A DNA stretch of 64,000 bases from NCBI GenBank assembly GCA_949358305.1, contig OX442318.1:8542501-8606500 (forward strand). The letters run 5' to 3'. The translations under genes were made by a program, and so were the position numbers. The notes below the pieces were generated by a model. The model did no database searches, was not told the DNA's origin, and saw only the letters and a program-made list of their open reading frames with translations. This document shows positions 1 through 11,902 of the stretch, in pieces (the stretch's first letter is position 1; every line of letters starts with the position of its first letter). This DNA is from Strigamia acuminata. Lineage: Eukaryota > Arthropoda > Chilopoda > Geophilomorpha > Linotaeniidae.

Positions 1-180
1 ATTACTAAACTTGAAATTAATCAAAACCCAAACCCAAAAAACACTCAAAATATGAAGACACTTAAATCATATACAAATCATTTAAATTCCCTTTTAAAAT
101 TGGCTTTCCTGTCCTATTCCATTGGAAAACTCACTAGTTTTTACAAAATAGAAAAGATCCGGTTCGATTTCATCAACATT

Positions 181-747
181 CTAAATTGGGGCGCGTTCAA
201 ACCCAATCTGAATGTGACGCCGGTGGTTGCAGCAAATGTCCAGAGAATTTCGAGAGAATAGGTGAAGGCTGCTATCACTTTTCAATCGTAAGTGGTAATT
301 ACATAAACTCAATTAAATACTGTGCAAAACTGGATGCAGATCCCATAAGCATCGAAACGGTTGCAGAATCGACGAGAATTAGTCTTAATGTTTACTATAA
401 AAAAAAATTCACCAAGTTCGTACTGCTGAAATATTGTTTGTTACAGCAACACTTCAAATGTAGACCGAATCGGCTACTGGACTTCGGGCAAGGAAGTTAG
501 CGACGTAAATGACAACGTGTGGTTCAAGAATTGGTGTAAAAACGAACTGAGCAATAAAGCCACGATAGGATATTGCGTGTACATAATGAATTGGGATGGT
601 GGAAACATTTGTTGGAGTGATCATCTGTGTGACGACGGCGTCATCACACAGATGATCACACTAATGATAATGGAGCAAGATTACATTTTCTATGTGAATT
701 CACACCGTTTCCAATTAAGAACTAATATGATACCGCTACACAAATAA
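181..747 (+). pseudogene. Broken CTLD gene copy, paralogue of the second CTLD of the 2.4-6.2 kb gene
   Basis: Two blocks match the last two exons of the two-CTLD gene at 2371-6205. Positions 181-411 cover the N-terminal CTLD half (cysteine-rich linker, then CYHFS) and 464-about 735 the C-terminal half (YWTSG, NWC, CWSD). Three changes break it. The 5' splice site, GTAAGT in the intact paralogue (5879), reads CCAAGT at 412. About ten residues before the NWC motif are missing. A 23-base insertion after 636 shifts the frame, so the conserved LCE ending is lost. No signal-peptide exon is visible in the 180 bases before it. Remnant status is well supported. Transcription cannot be judged. Confidence 0.8.
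617..659. repeat. 43-base near-perfect palindrome inside the broken CTLD exon
   Basis: The right arm is a reverse copy of the adjoining coding bases around GATCATCTGTGTGACGAC, with one mismatch. The intact paralogue lacks it, so it is a local inverted (templated) insertion. Confidence 0.85.
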
Positions 748-1058
748 CATTTACACATTAAAATATAATGGGTTTAGTATATGATCATCTTGCACTTACT
801 ATTAGTACCACACAATGAATTGCAAGCCAGTTTATGTGCATTAAAATCCATTGTTTGATGTTATAAGATATAAAATAGCATCCGCATCCTTTAAATTAAT
901 GTACCAATTAATTAACAACATATTGTCTCAGATAATATTATTTCACTTAATTACGGATCTAACAAAAATGTTAAAACAAATGTTAAAATAAACTACGTTT
1001 CTCACGTTATCTGATTTTATCTTCACGTTTTCCCAATAATTTTTTTGTCAACATCTCA
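748..1058. other. AT-rich spacer
   Basis: No coding potential, RNA gene or recognisable repeat seen. Confidence 0.5.
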
Positions 1059-1311
1059 CAATTTACACTAAAATTTACACAATTTATACAAAATTTACAC
1101 AATTTATACAAAATTTACACAATTTATACAAAATTTACACAATTTATACAAAATTTACACAATTTATACAAAATTTACACAATTTATACAAAATTTACAC
1201 AATTTATACAAAATTTACACAATTTATACAAAATTTACACAATTTATACAAAATTTACACAATTTATACAAAATTTACACAATTTATACAAAATTTACAC
1301 AATTTACACTA
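1059..1311. repeat. 20-bp tandem repeat, about 12 copies
   Basis: The unit AATTTATACAAAATTTACAC repeats almost without change. A slightly different edge unit occurs at each end. Confidence 0.95.
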
Positions 1312-2319
1312 AAACCAGTTTATTATTTAACCGGTGGTCAGAAAAATACAAAAAGGCCTTAGGATCCTAATGCAGGTACGTTGAATTTATTGCAGTTGTC
1401 CGTTTGTCTCTACCTGCTATAGTTTTTGAGACGTGGATGCGGACAGACAGACGGACAGACATAACCGTTTTAATAAACTTTGTAAACATCAGGTTTAGAA
1501 GTCTAATAAAAGCCTTTAACAAGTAATATAAAAAACTACGTTTTGGAAAAAAGCTTTTAAATTGGTTTTTTTAAATCGCCGCCAGAGTGCGCTACTACCG
1601 CAGTTTGCAAAAAAAACTTTCAACAAAGTACTTTTTCTAAATAATATTTAAAAAAATATATATGGGCAGATAGGAATTTTTGTTATAATCAGGTTTTGCC
1701 TGGTTTCAGACTTTTTGGAATCTTTTTTAGTATCGAAAACATCAAAATTCGTATCGGCGAACATTTTGGCATCCATTAAAAGACACGGGTTCCGTCAGGT
1801 GGCGCTGCGGTTTGAAAAGTTACATTACAGGTCACGTGACCGGACGTTGAACCTGACACACACACGCACACCCACACACAAACGTTCAAGTCAAGTTAAA
1901 CAAAAGCCTTTAATAACGCTTGACCAGAAGTGGTGTAAAAGTGTCATAAATTATCTAATATACCCCTTTGTTCCCTTGCTCTTGTATTTGTGACTACCAA
2001 AAATTACAACAAACTTGTTCTCAACCAAACAGAAATGCTTTATTTTCACAAAATGAGCACTATAAACAAAAAATAGCAGTTCGGCTCTTATTCAAAAACT
2101 GCTATTACGATATTCAAAACCAGGTTTAATTTATTTAATCGCCCAGCCTAAGAATTAGAATGGAATTCAGGATGTTAGTGGAAATAATAGCCTAGCAAAT
2201 GAATACGAACGAATTACAGCAACATAGAACAAAGAAAGAAATAAAACATTTATTAGTTAACTGGCGTGGCCATTAAACATATTTCTGTCATTAAATTTAT
2301 AAGTCTCACACAATAAGGA
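1312..2319. other. Spacer with a dispersed repeat and a CA-rich tract
   Basis: Positions about 1500-1625, including the GCCGCCAGAGTGCGCTACTA segment, recur in inverted orientation at about 54985-55075. A CA-rich microsatellite lies at 1855-1880. No gene found. Confidence 0.45.
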
Positions 2320-2327
2320 TATATAAG
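2320..2327 (+). promoter_or_regulatory. TATA box of the two-CTLD gene
   Basis: TATATAAG lies 51 bases before the ATG at 2371, which allows a transcription start near 2350. The surrounding 100 bases resemble the sequence before the related gene at 55416. Confidence 0.55.
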
Positions 2328-2370
2328 AGGAACTGGTACATTCATATTATAGTTTCTTCACTTTGACACC

Positions 2371-5300
2371 ATGGCTGCTGGCAAATTAAAGTTTCGTAAG
2401 TTATTTTTCATAAGCTATTAGTCTGAAAATGCTAAGTTTGTAATTCTTCTTAGTGACCAGTACTGTTTTAACATATTACACACCTTGAGACCCTTTTTAA
2501 GGTCAAGGCCCCCAAATATTTTCATTGATGTCCTTTGTCACTTTGTGCTTAGCGGCACTATTTCAGGCACACAATGAGTAAGATCTGATGTCGATGCAAT
2601 ATAGAAAGTCTAAATTTCTATATCGTATTGATATCACTGAAAAGACCACAGATTCCTGATAGAATCCACACAGAAATCTATTTCTTAGTGATAAAGAATC
2701 CAAAACATATGCTATATCAAGTTAGTGTGGTATTTCTGCTGTATTAAATCGATATCAATAGTTGACCACCAATAGTTGGCAAGTGACACAATAAATCGGT
2801 TCGTTATAACGAATGTTCGGTATATCAATTCTTTTTGCCAAAAAAATGGCGTACTATATTTTTTGGATCTTTTAACATTTGAAATTTCTCAGAAACTATT
2901 TCTCACAAGTAAAAATGGTTTTAGGAGCATTTAAAGGATTGTTAGAGCTATCATTTCGTTAAAAGTTTTTTGGAAAAAAATGAATAGTTAAAGAGAAAAA
3001 AATTAAAAACTCCAAAAAGTGACTATTTACAATATTTCTCATAACTTGTAAACCGAATGAGATAAAATTAAAAACTAAACAGATTTGAGACCGTCTATAC
3101 CTCAAGAAACCTTTCTAATTTGGATGTATGGATCTCCAAGGCCCTCAAAAAAAGGTGTAATGGAGCTAGCTATGTTAAGTGGTAGACAACCACTATTTTT
3201 AGAAAAATCGTGGCAAGCACAACTGTTGACGAATCGAAACAAAACTTTAGCATTAAAGCATTATTGTGTCGTACTATAACATGTTATAACATGTCGATGA
3301 AATGAACCGACCCACGACTTAAAAAAACGATGAATCAGATATACTAGTAGACTATTAGTAGACTAGTAGACTATATAAAAATTCCAAATAATTTTCAAAA
3401 AGTAACTACATAACATAAGTTATGCACTCAAATACTATGAGTCATGCTAACCTGGTGGATAGCATTGGTCCTAGAGGATAGCATTGGTCCTAGAGGATAG
3501 CATTGGTCCTAGAGGATAGCATTGGTCCTAGAGGATAGCATTGGTCCTAGAGGATAGCATTGGTCCTAGAGGATAGCATTGGTCCTAGAGGATAGCATTG
3601 GTCCTAAAGGATAGCATTGGTCCTAGTGGATGGCATTGGTCCTAGGGGATGGCATTGGTCCTAGTAGATGGCATTGGTCCTAGTGAATGGCATTGGTCCT
3701 AGTGGATGGCATTGGTCCTAGTGGATTGCATTGGTCCTAGTGGATGGCATTGGTCCTAGTGGATAGCATTGGTCCTAGTGGATAGCATTGGTCCTAGTGG
3801 ATGGCATTGGTCCTAGTGGATGGCATTGGTCCTAGGGGATGGCATTGGTCCTAGTAGATGGCATTGGTCCTAGTGAATGGCATTGGTCCTAGTGAATGGC
3901 ATTGGTCCTAGTGGATGGCATTGGTCCTAGTGGATTGCATTGGTCCTAGTGGATGGCATTGGTCCTAGTGGATAGCATTGGTCCTAGTGGATGGCATTGG
4001 TCCTAGTGGATGGCATTGGTCCTAGTGGATGGCATTGGTCCTAGTGGATGGCATTGGTCCTAGTGGATTGCATTGGTCCTAGTGGATGGCATTGGTCCTA
4101 GTGGATGGCATTGGTCCTAGTGGATTGCATTGGTCCTAGTGGATGGCATTGGTCCTAGTGGATGGCATTGGTCCCAAAGGATGGCATTGGTCCTAGTGGA
4201 TGGCATTGGTCCTAGGGGATGGCATTGGTCCTAGTGGATGGCATTGGTCCTAGTGGATGGCATTGGTCTTAAGTTTAGAACAAATGGTTCCAGGTTCAAG
4301 ACTGGCAAAGACAATGTTAAGGAAAAAGAAAACTAAAAAGTTAAAATAAATGTAAATAAAAATCTTATAAAACATGCAAAATCTGTAGAAATCAATGGAA
4401 ACTAATTGCTAAATGGTATTTGTAAAAATAATATAAGTTCAAAATTAAACAGTTTAAATAAAAAAAAATTGAGCTAGTATATTTAAAATTTCACAATTGA
4501 AAATGTTTGTATAGTTATCGTTAAAAAAAATCTTGTAAATGGTCACTTTACTAGATTACAAATATGTTTAGAAAAAACGTACTTTCAATTGTTTGTAAAT
4601 CTAATTTCCAAACTTGTAAAATTCATCTCCCCTTCATCTGGATTTTTTTCCAGTGATGTAAATGCTCGTTGCACTAAACCGAAAACACGCAATAAACAAT
4701 GATTAGACATTTACATCTACACAATACAAGAATTTCTAACAAGATCAATATTTCCGGTTAACCGGTTGATTGATATGCATACCGCAGCATGCTGCAGTCA
4801 ACATTTTTATAATATAACTTCATAACTCAAAACTGCTAACCTGCAAACGCAAAAATTTGTAAGCTTTCTTATGAATTAATACAACACTCATACGGTTACA
4901 ACTTGACATTTTGTAACACACAAGTACCCCTCCGCAAACTCTCTATTCTATAAGTTATACAATTAAACTTTACAAGTGAAACGTTAAATTTTTTTCAGTA
5001 CTCATCATTTGCTGTATGTTTGGAGATGCGATCGCTGACGGTAAATGCCCCAATAACTTCATACAGCTTGGCGAATCGTGTTACCATTTTTCAGAAGAGA
5101 CTGGTAACTATTTTGACGGAATATCATATTGTGCTAACTTACATACGCAGCTTGTAAGCATCCAGACAGAGTCCGAATCAAACCTTATCAATAGTCACAT
5201 TGCAAGCATCAGTAAGTAGCCTCAACTAGAAAATAATGTAGAATTTGTGCACAAAACATGCTAAAAAATTAAGATTATTTACATGCTGGTTAAAACTAAT

Positions 5301-6205
5301 CAGGAGTGCTTCTTTTGTAAAAAAAAAAAAAAAATTTTTGTGCAAATTTTCCATACAAATTCTCCGAAACGGCGTACAAGCAAATAAATAAATCTTCGTT
5401 ACTGTACTTTCGGCAGCCAATCAAGATTTTTGGACCAGTGGTAAGGATTTAGTTCGAACGGGCAAATTTTATTGGCTCGCCACAGGACAAGCTTTTGACA
5501 AACCTAATTGGTGTCCCGGTGAACCAAACTCCACTCCGGATAGAGAAACTTGTGTTCACATCCACGAAATCAAGAATAAAATTTGTTTGTCTGACTTCAA
5601 TTGTGTCCGGCGACGTGGGGAAGAATCACCTGGATTTCTTTGTGAATCTAAATTGGGGCGCGTTCAAACCCAATCTGAATGTGACGCTGGTGGTTGCAGC
5701 AAATGTCCAGAGAATTTCGAGAGAATAGATGAAGGCTGCTATCACTTTTCAGCTGTAAGTGGTACTTTCCTAAAGTCAATTAAATACTGTTCAAAATTGG
5801 ATGCTTACCCTATAAGTGTCGACACGGCTGCAAAATCGTCGAGAATTAGTCTACAAATTTACCACAAAAATAAATTCAGTAAGTTCGCACTGCTAAAATA
5901 TTGTTTGATGTATAGATTGTTACAGCAACATTTCAAATTTAGACAAAATCGGCTACTGGACTTCGGGCAAGGAAGTTCTCTTTGGAGATAGCTCCATCTG
6001 GTTAGGGACAGGAAAAGATATCACATTCAAGAATTGGTGTAAAGGCGAACCGAGCAAAAAAGGCTCCGTAGGATATTGCGTGAACATAATGAATTGGGAT
6101 GGTGGAAACGTTTGTTGGGATGATCATCTGTGTGACGACACTAATGGTTATGGAGCAAGATTACATTTTCTTTGTGAATACATACGGATTCCAATTAAGA
6201 ACTAA
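2371..6205 (+). CDS. Secreted protein with two C-type lectin-like domains
   Basis: Four exons: 2371-2395, 4999-5211, 5417-5878 and 5943-6205, all phase-1 introns, total 963 bases (320 residues). Exon 1 plus the start of exon 2 give a signal peptide with a LLIICC core. CTLD1 runs from KCPNNF through FWTSG to FLCE. A short linker leads to CTLD2 (KCPENF to FLCE). Each domain has the family's extra cysteines (NWC and C before the WND position). CTLD1 keeps EPN but has LSD in place of WND. CTLD2 has EPS and WDD. Calcium-dependent sugar binding is therefore doubtful, and a recognition or scaffold role is inference. Intron 1 is 2.6 kb and holds a 19-bp minisatellite. The closest relative in architecture is the gene at 55416-62245. 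The last acceptor (5941-5942) is weak, but the next upstream AG would create a stop. Confidence 0.85.
3454..4270. repeat. 19-bp minisatellite, about 43 copies, inside intron 1
   Basis: The unit is GGATAGCATTGGTCCTAGA, or the GGATGGC...CTAGT variant. The first nine units are nearly identical and later ones are mixed. A multi-unit block starting with the GGGGATGGC and GTAGATGGC variants occurs at about 3645 and again at about 3835, so a larger block was duplicated. Confidence 0.95.
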
Positions 6206-7041
6206 TTTGATACCGCTACAGAAATAACATATTTATACATTAAAAAATATATATATTTAATGGGTTCGTATATGAATCAATGTTTTGCGACAATTGGTAC
6301 ATTTGTGGTAAGATATAATGTTAAAAAAAACCACTATGGAAATGCCAACGTCAGATTAATCAAGTATTAAAATCACATTGATTCTTGCTTGTGTGTGTAA
6401 ATATAAAAAAAATAAAAGAATAAATTTGAAAAAATGTGAATGTTTCTCATTAAATGTGCTCCATATATCTTGTAACCATTTTATTCACCTGTATCACTTT
6501 TTATGATGCCGCTCCTGCAGCGCTACCTGGTTGTTTTGCATATTAAACACCAGAATTGCAAAAGAAAAGCAACCAATAAACAATTCAAAAATTGTTTGCT
6601 TTCATAACAAAAGCAACCAATAAACTAAAAAAAAATGTATGTTGATATGAAAACAATATAAAACTCAATTTGGCAAATAAAATAAACATTTTATTGTAAA
6701 ATCCAAAAGAAATGACAGCATTCAAATAATTAGAATACCAGAAAACAATTTAACAATTTAACCCTGTTAACCGGAAGTTAACCCCGTTTTTGGGGTTGAC
6801 CACCATCTATTTTCCATGTATCTTCGCGTGTCACCACCGATTTACTTTGTTAAAATTTCAACGATTAAATAAGTTAGTGAAGTTATAATTTCGAATTGTT
6901 TATTTGCATGTATCGCAATCGCCATAAGATTTGTTTCGACGTCTTGAAAGAGGGCGACTCTTAATCGGTAAAATACGGTAATCATAACAATTTTTATTAC
7001 TTTTTTTTATAAAACTTCCACCACTTTGTTCAAACACCGAA
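6206..7041. other. Intergenic DNA with MITE remnants
   Basis: AATAAA-like polyadenylation candidates occur near 6409-6421. Positions about 6545-6700 (ACACCAGAATTG, CAACCAATAAAC, TAAACATTTTATT) match the interior of the MITE at 63102. Positions 6945-6980 match the end of the repeat at 18478-18665. Confidence 0.4.
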
Positions 7042-7712
7042 TTAGTCGACCATCACAGTAGGTCTAAACTCACACAAAAACTTTATTTTCGTATTTTTGC
7101 TCATATCACTACTGTGACAATCTTTATCATTCCAACAATAAAATCCGTTGTGAAAATAAATTAAGTGAATGCATCTTTCGTTATTGCCTAGATTGTTGGG
7201 TTCTCTTGGACACCAACCTATATACGGCATTTCCCTTAACCCATATATCCATACGTAGTCTTCACCCACATGTACCTTAGTAGACGAAGTCCAATAAGAA
7301 GCTTCTTCTGAAATCACAAAATAACAAGCACACAGAAAGAATCAACAACCACTTGTCATATTTCTGCTCGCCTAATTATCTACTTACTCATATTGTGCAT
7401 TTGATCAATATGTTTCCCAATTGCCTCACTTTCTTCTTTCGTTTCGAGCATTACTGAATCCGCATCCATTTTTCCGCAGTAAGCCACTGCATCGAACCAG
7501 TCCCCACTTTCTTCCGAAAAGTGGTAACAGCTGGTATGCACTTTAACGAACTTGTCAGGACAAGCGGTGATCTCACCATCCACACAAGCGTTGGTCGGCG
7601 TGCACCAAAAGCAGCACACGACAATCGCTAACACTGAAAACATCAACTCCATAAGCAAATTGCAAGTGATAAAGATTACAAACTTACGAAAAATCAACGT
7701 AGTGTCAACCAT
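7042..7712 (-). CDS. Secreted single-CTLD lectin-like protein
   Basis: Exons read leftwards: 7688-7712, 7388-7633 and 7042-7307; 537 bases, 178 residues. Intron 1 is only 54 bases. The 25-base first exon and the start of exon 2 make a signal peptide (LLAIVVCCFW). The CTLD has CYHFSEESGDWFDAVAYC, YWTSS, GWCPREPN, CWNDKDC and FLCEF. EPN and WND are both present, the combination used by mannose-type sites in characterised CTLDs. It ends shortly after the CTLD with no membrane segment, so it is probably secreted. Same exon pattern as the gene at 53589-54364 on the other strand, its nearest structural relative. Confidence 0.88.
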
Positions 7713-8138
7713 ATTGGAAAAATAATAACCGATACGTTGTTGATTTGTTTTATTTAATTTTGCTTTCAATGTTAAACAATGAGTTGTAAAGCAAGTTTAT
7801 GGTTGATTAAAACATTACATCAACCGTAAATTAATATTGAAATCACCTACTGCGAACATTCTAGATTAGTACCTTATGGTTTAAAAAATACATTAAAATT
7901 ATGTTAATGCATTAAATAACACATGTCGTAATACAATGAAAATTCAAAGGGGCACAATTATTATTGTGCTGCAACATAGAACCATAAACCAAGAATAACA
8001 TGGACATTTTCGAAGAAATGAAATTCGAAGAAGTGATAGAATCACAGATCTGTCCGCAAGTTCAATGCATTTTGCCACCGATGGCGCCACAAAAAAAAGC
8101 ACGGTATTCTGGGATGACAACAGCTAACAAACATGCTT

Positions 8139-8560
8139 GTTCTCTTGTTGAACTCAAAAAGGCCCCCAAATCCCATTGGTCGAGCCTCATGACTACTAAC
8201 TCCAGACTGTATACTACCACGAGAAGAAGTAGTTTTGATTTTTATTTATTTTTGTGATTGTTACGACCATTTAAGTTGATATAATTTTGATTTTTCTTAT
8301 TAAGAAATGTTATTTGCATTTATGAAATATATTTTTGTGCACATATAAATGTAAAACTCATGTTTGTTCTGTTTATTGGTTGCTTTGTCTGGAAAGCACA
8401 TAATTTTGAAATTTTGGCAGTTGCTTAGGCAATCGATTACAATGTCTGTACATTGTAATGCAATTCTGGAGTTCGGGTCTATTTTTTTTGGATCATTACA
8501 CCAGTAAAATGGCTCGACCAATGGGATTTAGGGATCTTTTTGAGTTCAACAAGAATATAG
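8139..8560. mobile_element. MITE, family A
   Basis: Terminal inverted repeats of about 45 bases, a degenerate TTCTCTTGTTGAACTC at left and GAGTTCAACAAGAATATAG at right. The interior matches the copies at 14317 and 56332. No coding capacity. 7713-8138 to its left holds nothing recognised. Confidence 0.75.
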
Positions 8561-9375
8561 ATTGCAAGCAATGCATGACATACGATTGCTGTCATCCAAT
8601 CAGCGCACAGAACAACGAATCAATAGAAAATAACACACGGATGCATCTCCATATTATCCTTGGTTCCTGGTAGAAACGTTGTTTGTTGTGTTTACATAGT
8701 TATGGTTGTGTGAACTTGTTAATTCCCGTCAATAGATGGCGCTGGAGGATGTATTTGCAATCACAAAACAATAGTAAAGGGTGTCTGCAAGCCCATGCAT
8801 CCATTTGAAATGAGCAAATAAAATAAAAGGTTACTACTGACTCTGACTGTATCTGGATATTTTATTTTGTGTAGTGTAGTTGAAAAACATGATGTCCATA
8901 GAATATCCAATTGGTATTCCAATTCTAGCCCAGTGACATGTTCATGTAACATTGTGTGGAAACTGACGCTAAAACGTGGTCGCTAAAACCAGATTCGATT
9001 TTTGGGCGAAAACGTCGACTAAAACACGAAGTTTATATTTTTATTCGCCAAATCATCGCCTTGTTTGTGACGATGTTGCCTGTCCGAATAATAATTTTTT
9101 CCCCACATATAAAAATTATTAAAAATGTTAAAATGTGTTAATTCATCTTTCACTTTCTAACACTTTATTACTGCAATAAATTAGTGTACTGATTTAATGT
9201 ACGCTGGTGTTATTTGATACCAATGTCTGTATCGTGCGATATCATACAATAGATTTTAATGGACCTTAACCTGATACGCAATTAATTGGCCTACTATTGC
9301 CAGTGCAGTGACACATTGTGTGTGAAGCCACACAATCAACACAGACCTAAACTTCTTAGGTCTGTGTCGATTGTG
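8561..9375. other. Spacer, no gene seen
   Basis: AT-rich. A short GCTAAAAC motif cluster at 8967-9020 resembles the repeat at 59004-59300. Short open frames show no family signature. Confidence 0.4.
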
Positions 9376-9807
9376 TATACTCTGACCAACCCTTAGAAGA
9401 GGACCAGTTCCTATTAGCCAAGCCTATTCACTGGTGTAGGGCTACATAAAAGTAGGCCATCTTCCCATCTAGCAAACGCTCGAGTTACGGGAAGCTATTT
9501 TGTGTCCAGACTAAACAAGCAATCATAACATTCAAAAACAGCTTGACAAAGCAACTCATAAATTGAACGAACTGAACAATCATGTATTTTGAAGAAGTTA
9601 CAGCAAAAAACATTGCTTCCAGACTTTTTAAAACATTATATTATTTAATATAAGTAAATTTACATCATTTCAAACACATAACATAATCAAATTAATTAAT
9701 ACCACAACAAAACTACTTTTCCTGGTGGAAGTATACAGGCAACAGTTAGGAGTAGACAGGCTCGGCCAATAGGAACTGGTCCCCTTCTAAGGGTTGGTCA
9801 GAGTATA
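9376..9807. mobile_element. MITE, family B
   Basis: Ends TATACTCTGACCAACCCTTA and its inverse at 9788-9807. Interior matches the copies at 18676 and 58380. About 430 bases, no open frame of note. Confidence 0.85.
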
Positions 9808-9974
9808 GTTTTAACGTTAATTGTATGATTTCATACAATGTTAATAAATGGGTCCTCAGCTAGAGAGACCAAGCGCTTAAAGCGCTGCTCTCAAAAGCTA
9901 GGAGAGAGCGTAGCAATTGATGTTGATCACTTCAAATCCCAAACAGTTCTAACCTGCTCAACTTAATTTGTCCA

Positions 9975-10440
9975 GCAGGTAAGCTCTGTTTTCCCCCTAT
10001 TCAACCAAGTTAATCAATCCAGTCATATCAAGTGCAATCACAGCTTGGTGGCGACTGGTGAGTGATTTTGGAAACTCGTGTCAACTGGTGAGGAAATTCG
10101 GAAATTTAAACACAACACTAAGCGTGAAGACTCGCTGCTTTTCAGCGCAGTCCGGGTGCGTAACAATATGGTAATTGTATAATATTCTTCGACTGTCGAC
10201 GCTAACTAAATCCGAGTCCAATTTTCCGAAGACTCACTTTTCTTTCCTTCAATTCCCAGGCTGATTTGAAAGTAGAAACAACCCTTGTATAGTCTAATAA
10301 AACAGAGTACATTTGCTCTTAAGCCCCTTTGTGTAAACCCCAACTTCAACAACACAAATTTCAGCAGCGGTCTAGCAACCGGGGGTGCAGCGCGTGCAGT
10401 TGTAGCGGGCCCACGAGCTTAGAGAGCCCATAGAGATTGA
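9975..10440 (+). repeat. Dispersed repeat of unknown type, possibly a solo LTR
   Basis: GTAAGCTCTGTTTTCCCC and, further on, ACTCGCTGCTTTTCAGCGC with GCGTAACAATAT recur in the same order at 50631-50790. An AATAAA-like signal lies near 10297. Both copies lie near fragments of the same CTLD subfamily. LTR identity is not demonstrated. Confidence 0.35.
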
Positions 10441-10569
10441 AAAAAAAAGTACCATGTACGGAAAATCGTAGCTACGGCTCTACTAAAGGGCCCATCAACC
10501 CAACGTGCACACGCAAGCAACATTTAACAAAAAGGTCCAAATTTTCCCAGGTTTTGCACGCAGAAACTT

Positions 10570-10725
10570 TACAATAAGAATCCTATCAATTTCGTTAAAC
10601 TGCACAAGGGTTGTTATTACTTTTCAAATCAGATTGGGGACTGGATGGAAGCAATGCAATCCTTAGGAAAATTGCACTCAAATTTAGTTAGCATCGAAAC
10701 GGCTGAAGAATATTATGCAACTGTG
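10570..10725 (+). pseudogene. CTLD N-terminal exon fragment
   Basis: Reads NFVKLHKGCYYFSNQIGDW, then a stretch ending SIETAEEYYA before a stop. One family cysteine is replaced (serine after AMQ). No signal exon or C-terminal half is nearby. A relic. Confidence 0.75.
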
Positions 10726-11282
10726 TGAAAATGAGCTGTGGCGCTTGCTATTAATACAGCACAAAGAAATAAATATCAGTTTATGGTCCATTAAAATCTA
10801 TTGTGAGATATTGTTATCAAATAGCATCCGGCTCCTGTAAATCAATACACTATAATTTACTTAATAACATATTGTTTCTGTTAATCACGGATTTGAATTT
10901 TAATTACCTTTGGTGTTTGTTGTAGCTAACTTATGCCATGTTCACACCTAAACCACTTTTGTAGAAAAGCCGCCAATTTTGTAGAAAACCTGTGTTGGCG
11001 GACTTTTCTACACCGCAAGTCGAAGAAAAGTTTTCTTAAACTTGACGTCACAACTGCAAAACACGCCCCATTGTGTCATGTGACTAGTTTTGGGCTGACG
11101 TTCACACAAAATGGCTGCCAACAGCAAGTTAAAACGGCATGACACTTGCAACAAAACTATTCTTAAATGTGAACAACTGATTTTAGATTTGTAGAACTTA
11201 GACTAATAGAATATCATAAGTTCTAGAAAAGTGGTTTAAGTGTGAACCTCTGCATTACTGTAGTTTAAAATAACTTCCAACA
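10726..11282. other. Spacer, no gene seen
   Basis: No lectin half-exon or RNA gene recognised. GTAGAAAAG-type motifs recur and may be a degraded MITE. Confidence 0.35.
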
Positions 11283-11490
11283 AACTGCCATTTAGCATGT
11301 TTACATGTATTCAGTTGTCTAGAAAAGTGAAAATCTGAGTATTACTTTTCTGGAAAACTAATCATGTAAAGAAACCGGTTTTCCAGAAAAGACAGACTTA
11401 TTCAATAACTAAATTCCAGTTGTACGAGATAGAGTTAGGGCGATTTGCGCATTGCAAACTGCATTGCAAACTGCAACTAAACATCTGTGT
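11283..11490. mobile_element. Left part of a MITE, family E
   Basis: Matches the left 200 bases of the complete copy at 40890-41470, including TTTACATG near the end and CTAGAAAAGTGAAAAT. Its right part lies at 12775-12990, beyond the lectin gene. Confidence 0.7.
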
Positions 11491-11765
11491 TGACCATAAA
11501 ATTTCGTACCCATTATTAAAAATGCTACTAATAATAAACTTAAGCCTCAATTCATTCAATATCCTAATTTATTTAATACGGAGTAATACATAATTCATTG
11601 ATATTATTTCACTTAATCATGGATAAAATACAAATTTAAAAATAAATCTACTGTTGTCGTTATATTTTGTTGTTGTTGTTTTTGTTTCCTTTTCCTTCAA
11701 CCACTTCTTAGAAAATGATGAATTAATACAATTTCAAATTTCTCAGAACTTTTAACTTATCTGGA

Positions 11766-11859
11766 TTTGTAATCTGTGAAATGATAAAAACAATTGTTGG
11801 AAAAATGAGAAGATTCTCATTTTTCCAACAATTGTTTTTATCATTTCACAGATTACAAA
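11766..11859. repeat. Inverted duplication, about 46-base arms
   Basis: The arms run from TTTGTAATCTGTGAAATGAT to its inverse ending GATTACAAA. The duplicated locus upstream of the next lectin has only the right arm (14867-14917), so the two copies differ by this fold-back. Confidence 0.9.
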
Positions 11860-11902
11860 CCCAGCATTCACTTAGTAATTCCTATCTTACAGTTATCAAA
11901 CC

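Noticed and set aside
1059-1311. CRISPR-like array
   Set aside because: Contiguous tandem units with no spacers, in an intron-bearing genome.
5226-5420. Open frame on - within a lectin intron
   Set aside because: Shadow of the intron between exons 2 and 3, low complexity.
8000-8257. 85-residue open frame on +
   Set aside because: The second half is family A MITE sequence. No signature in the first half.
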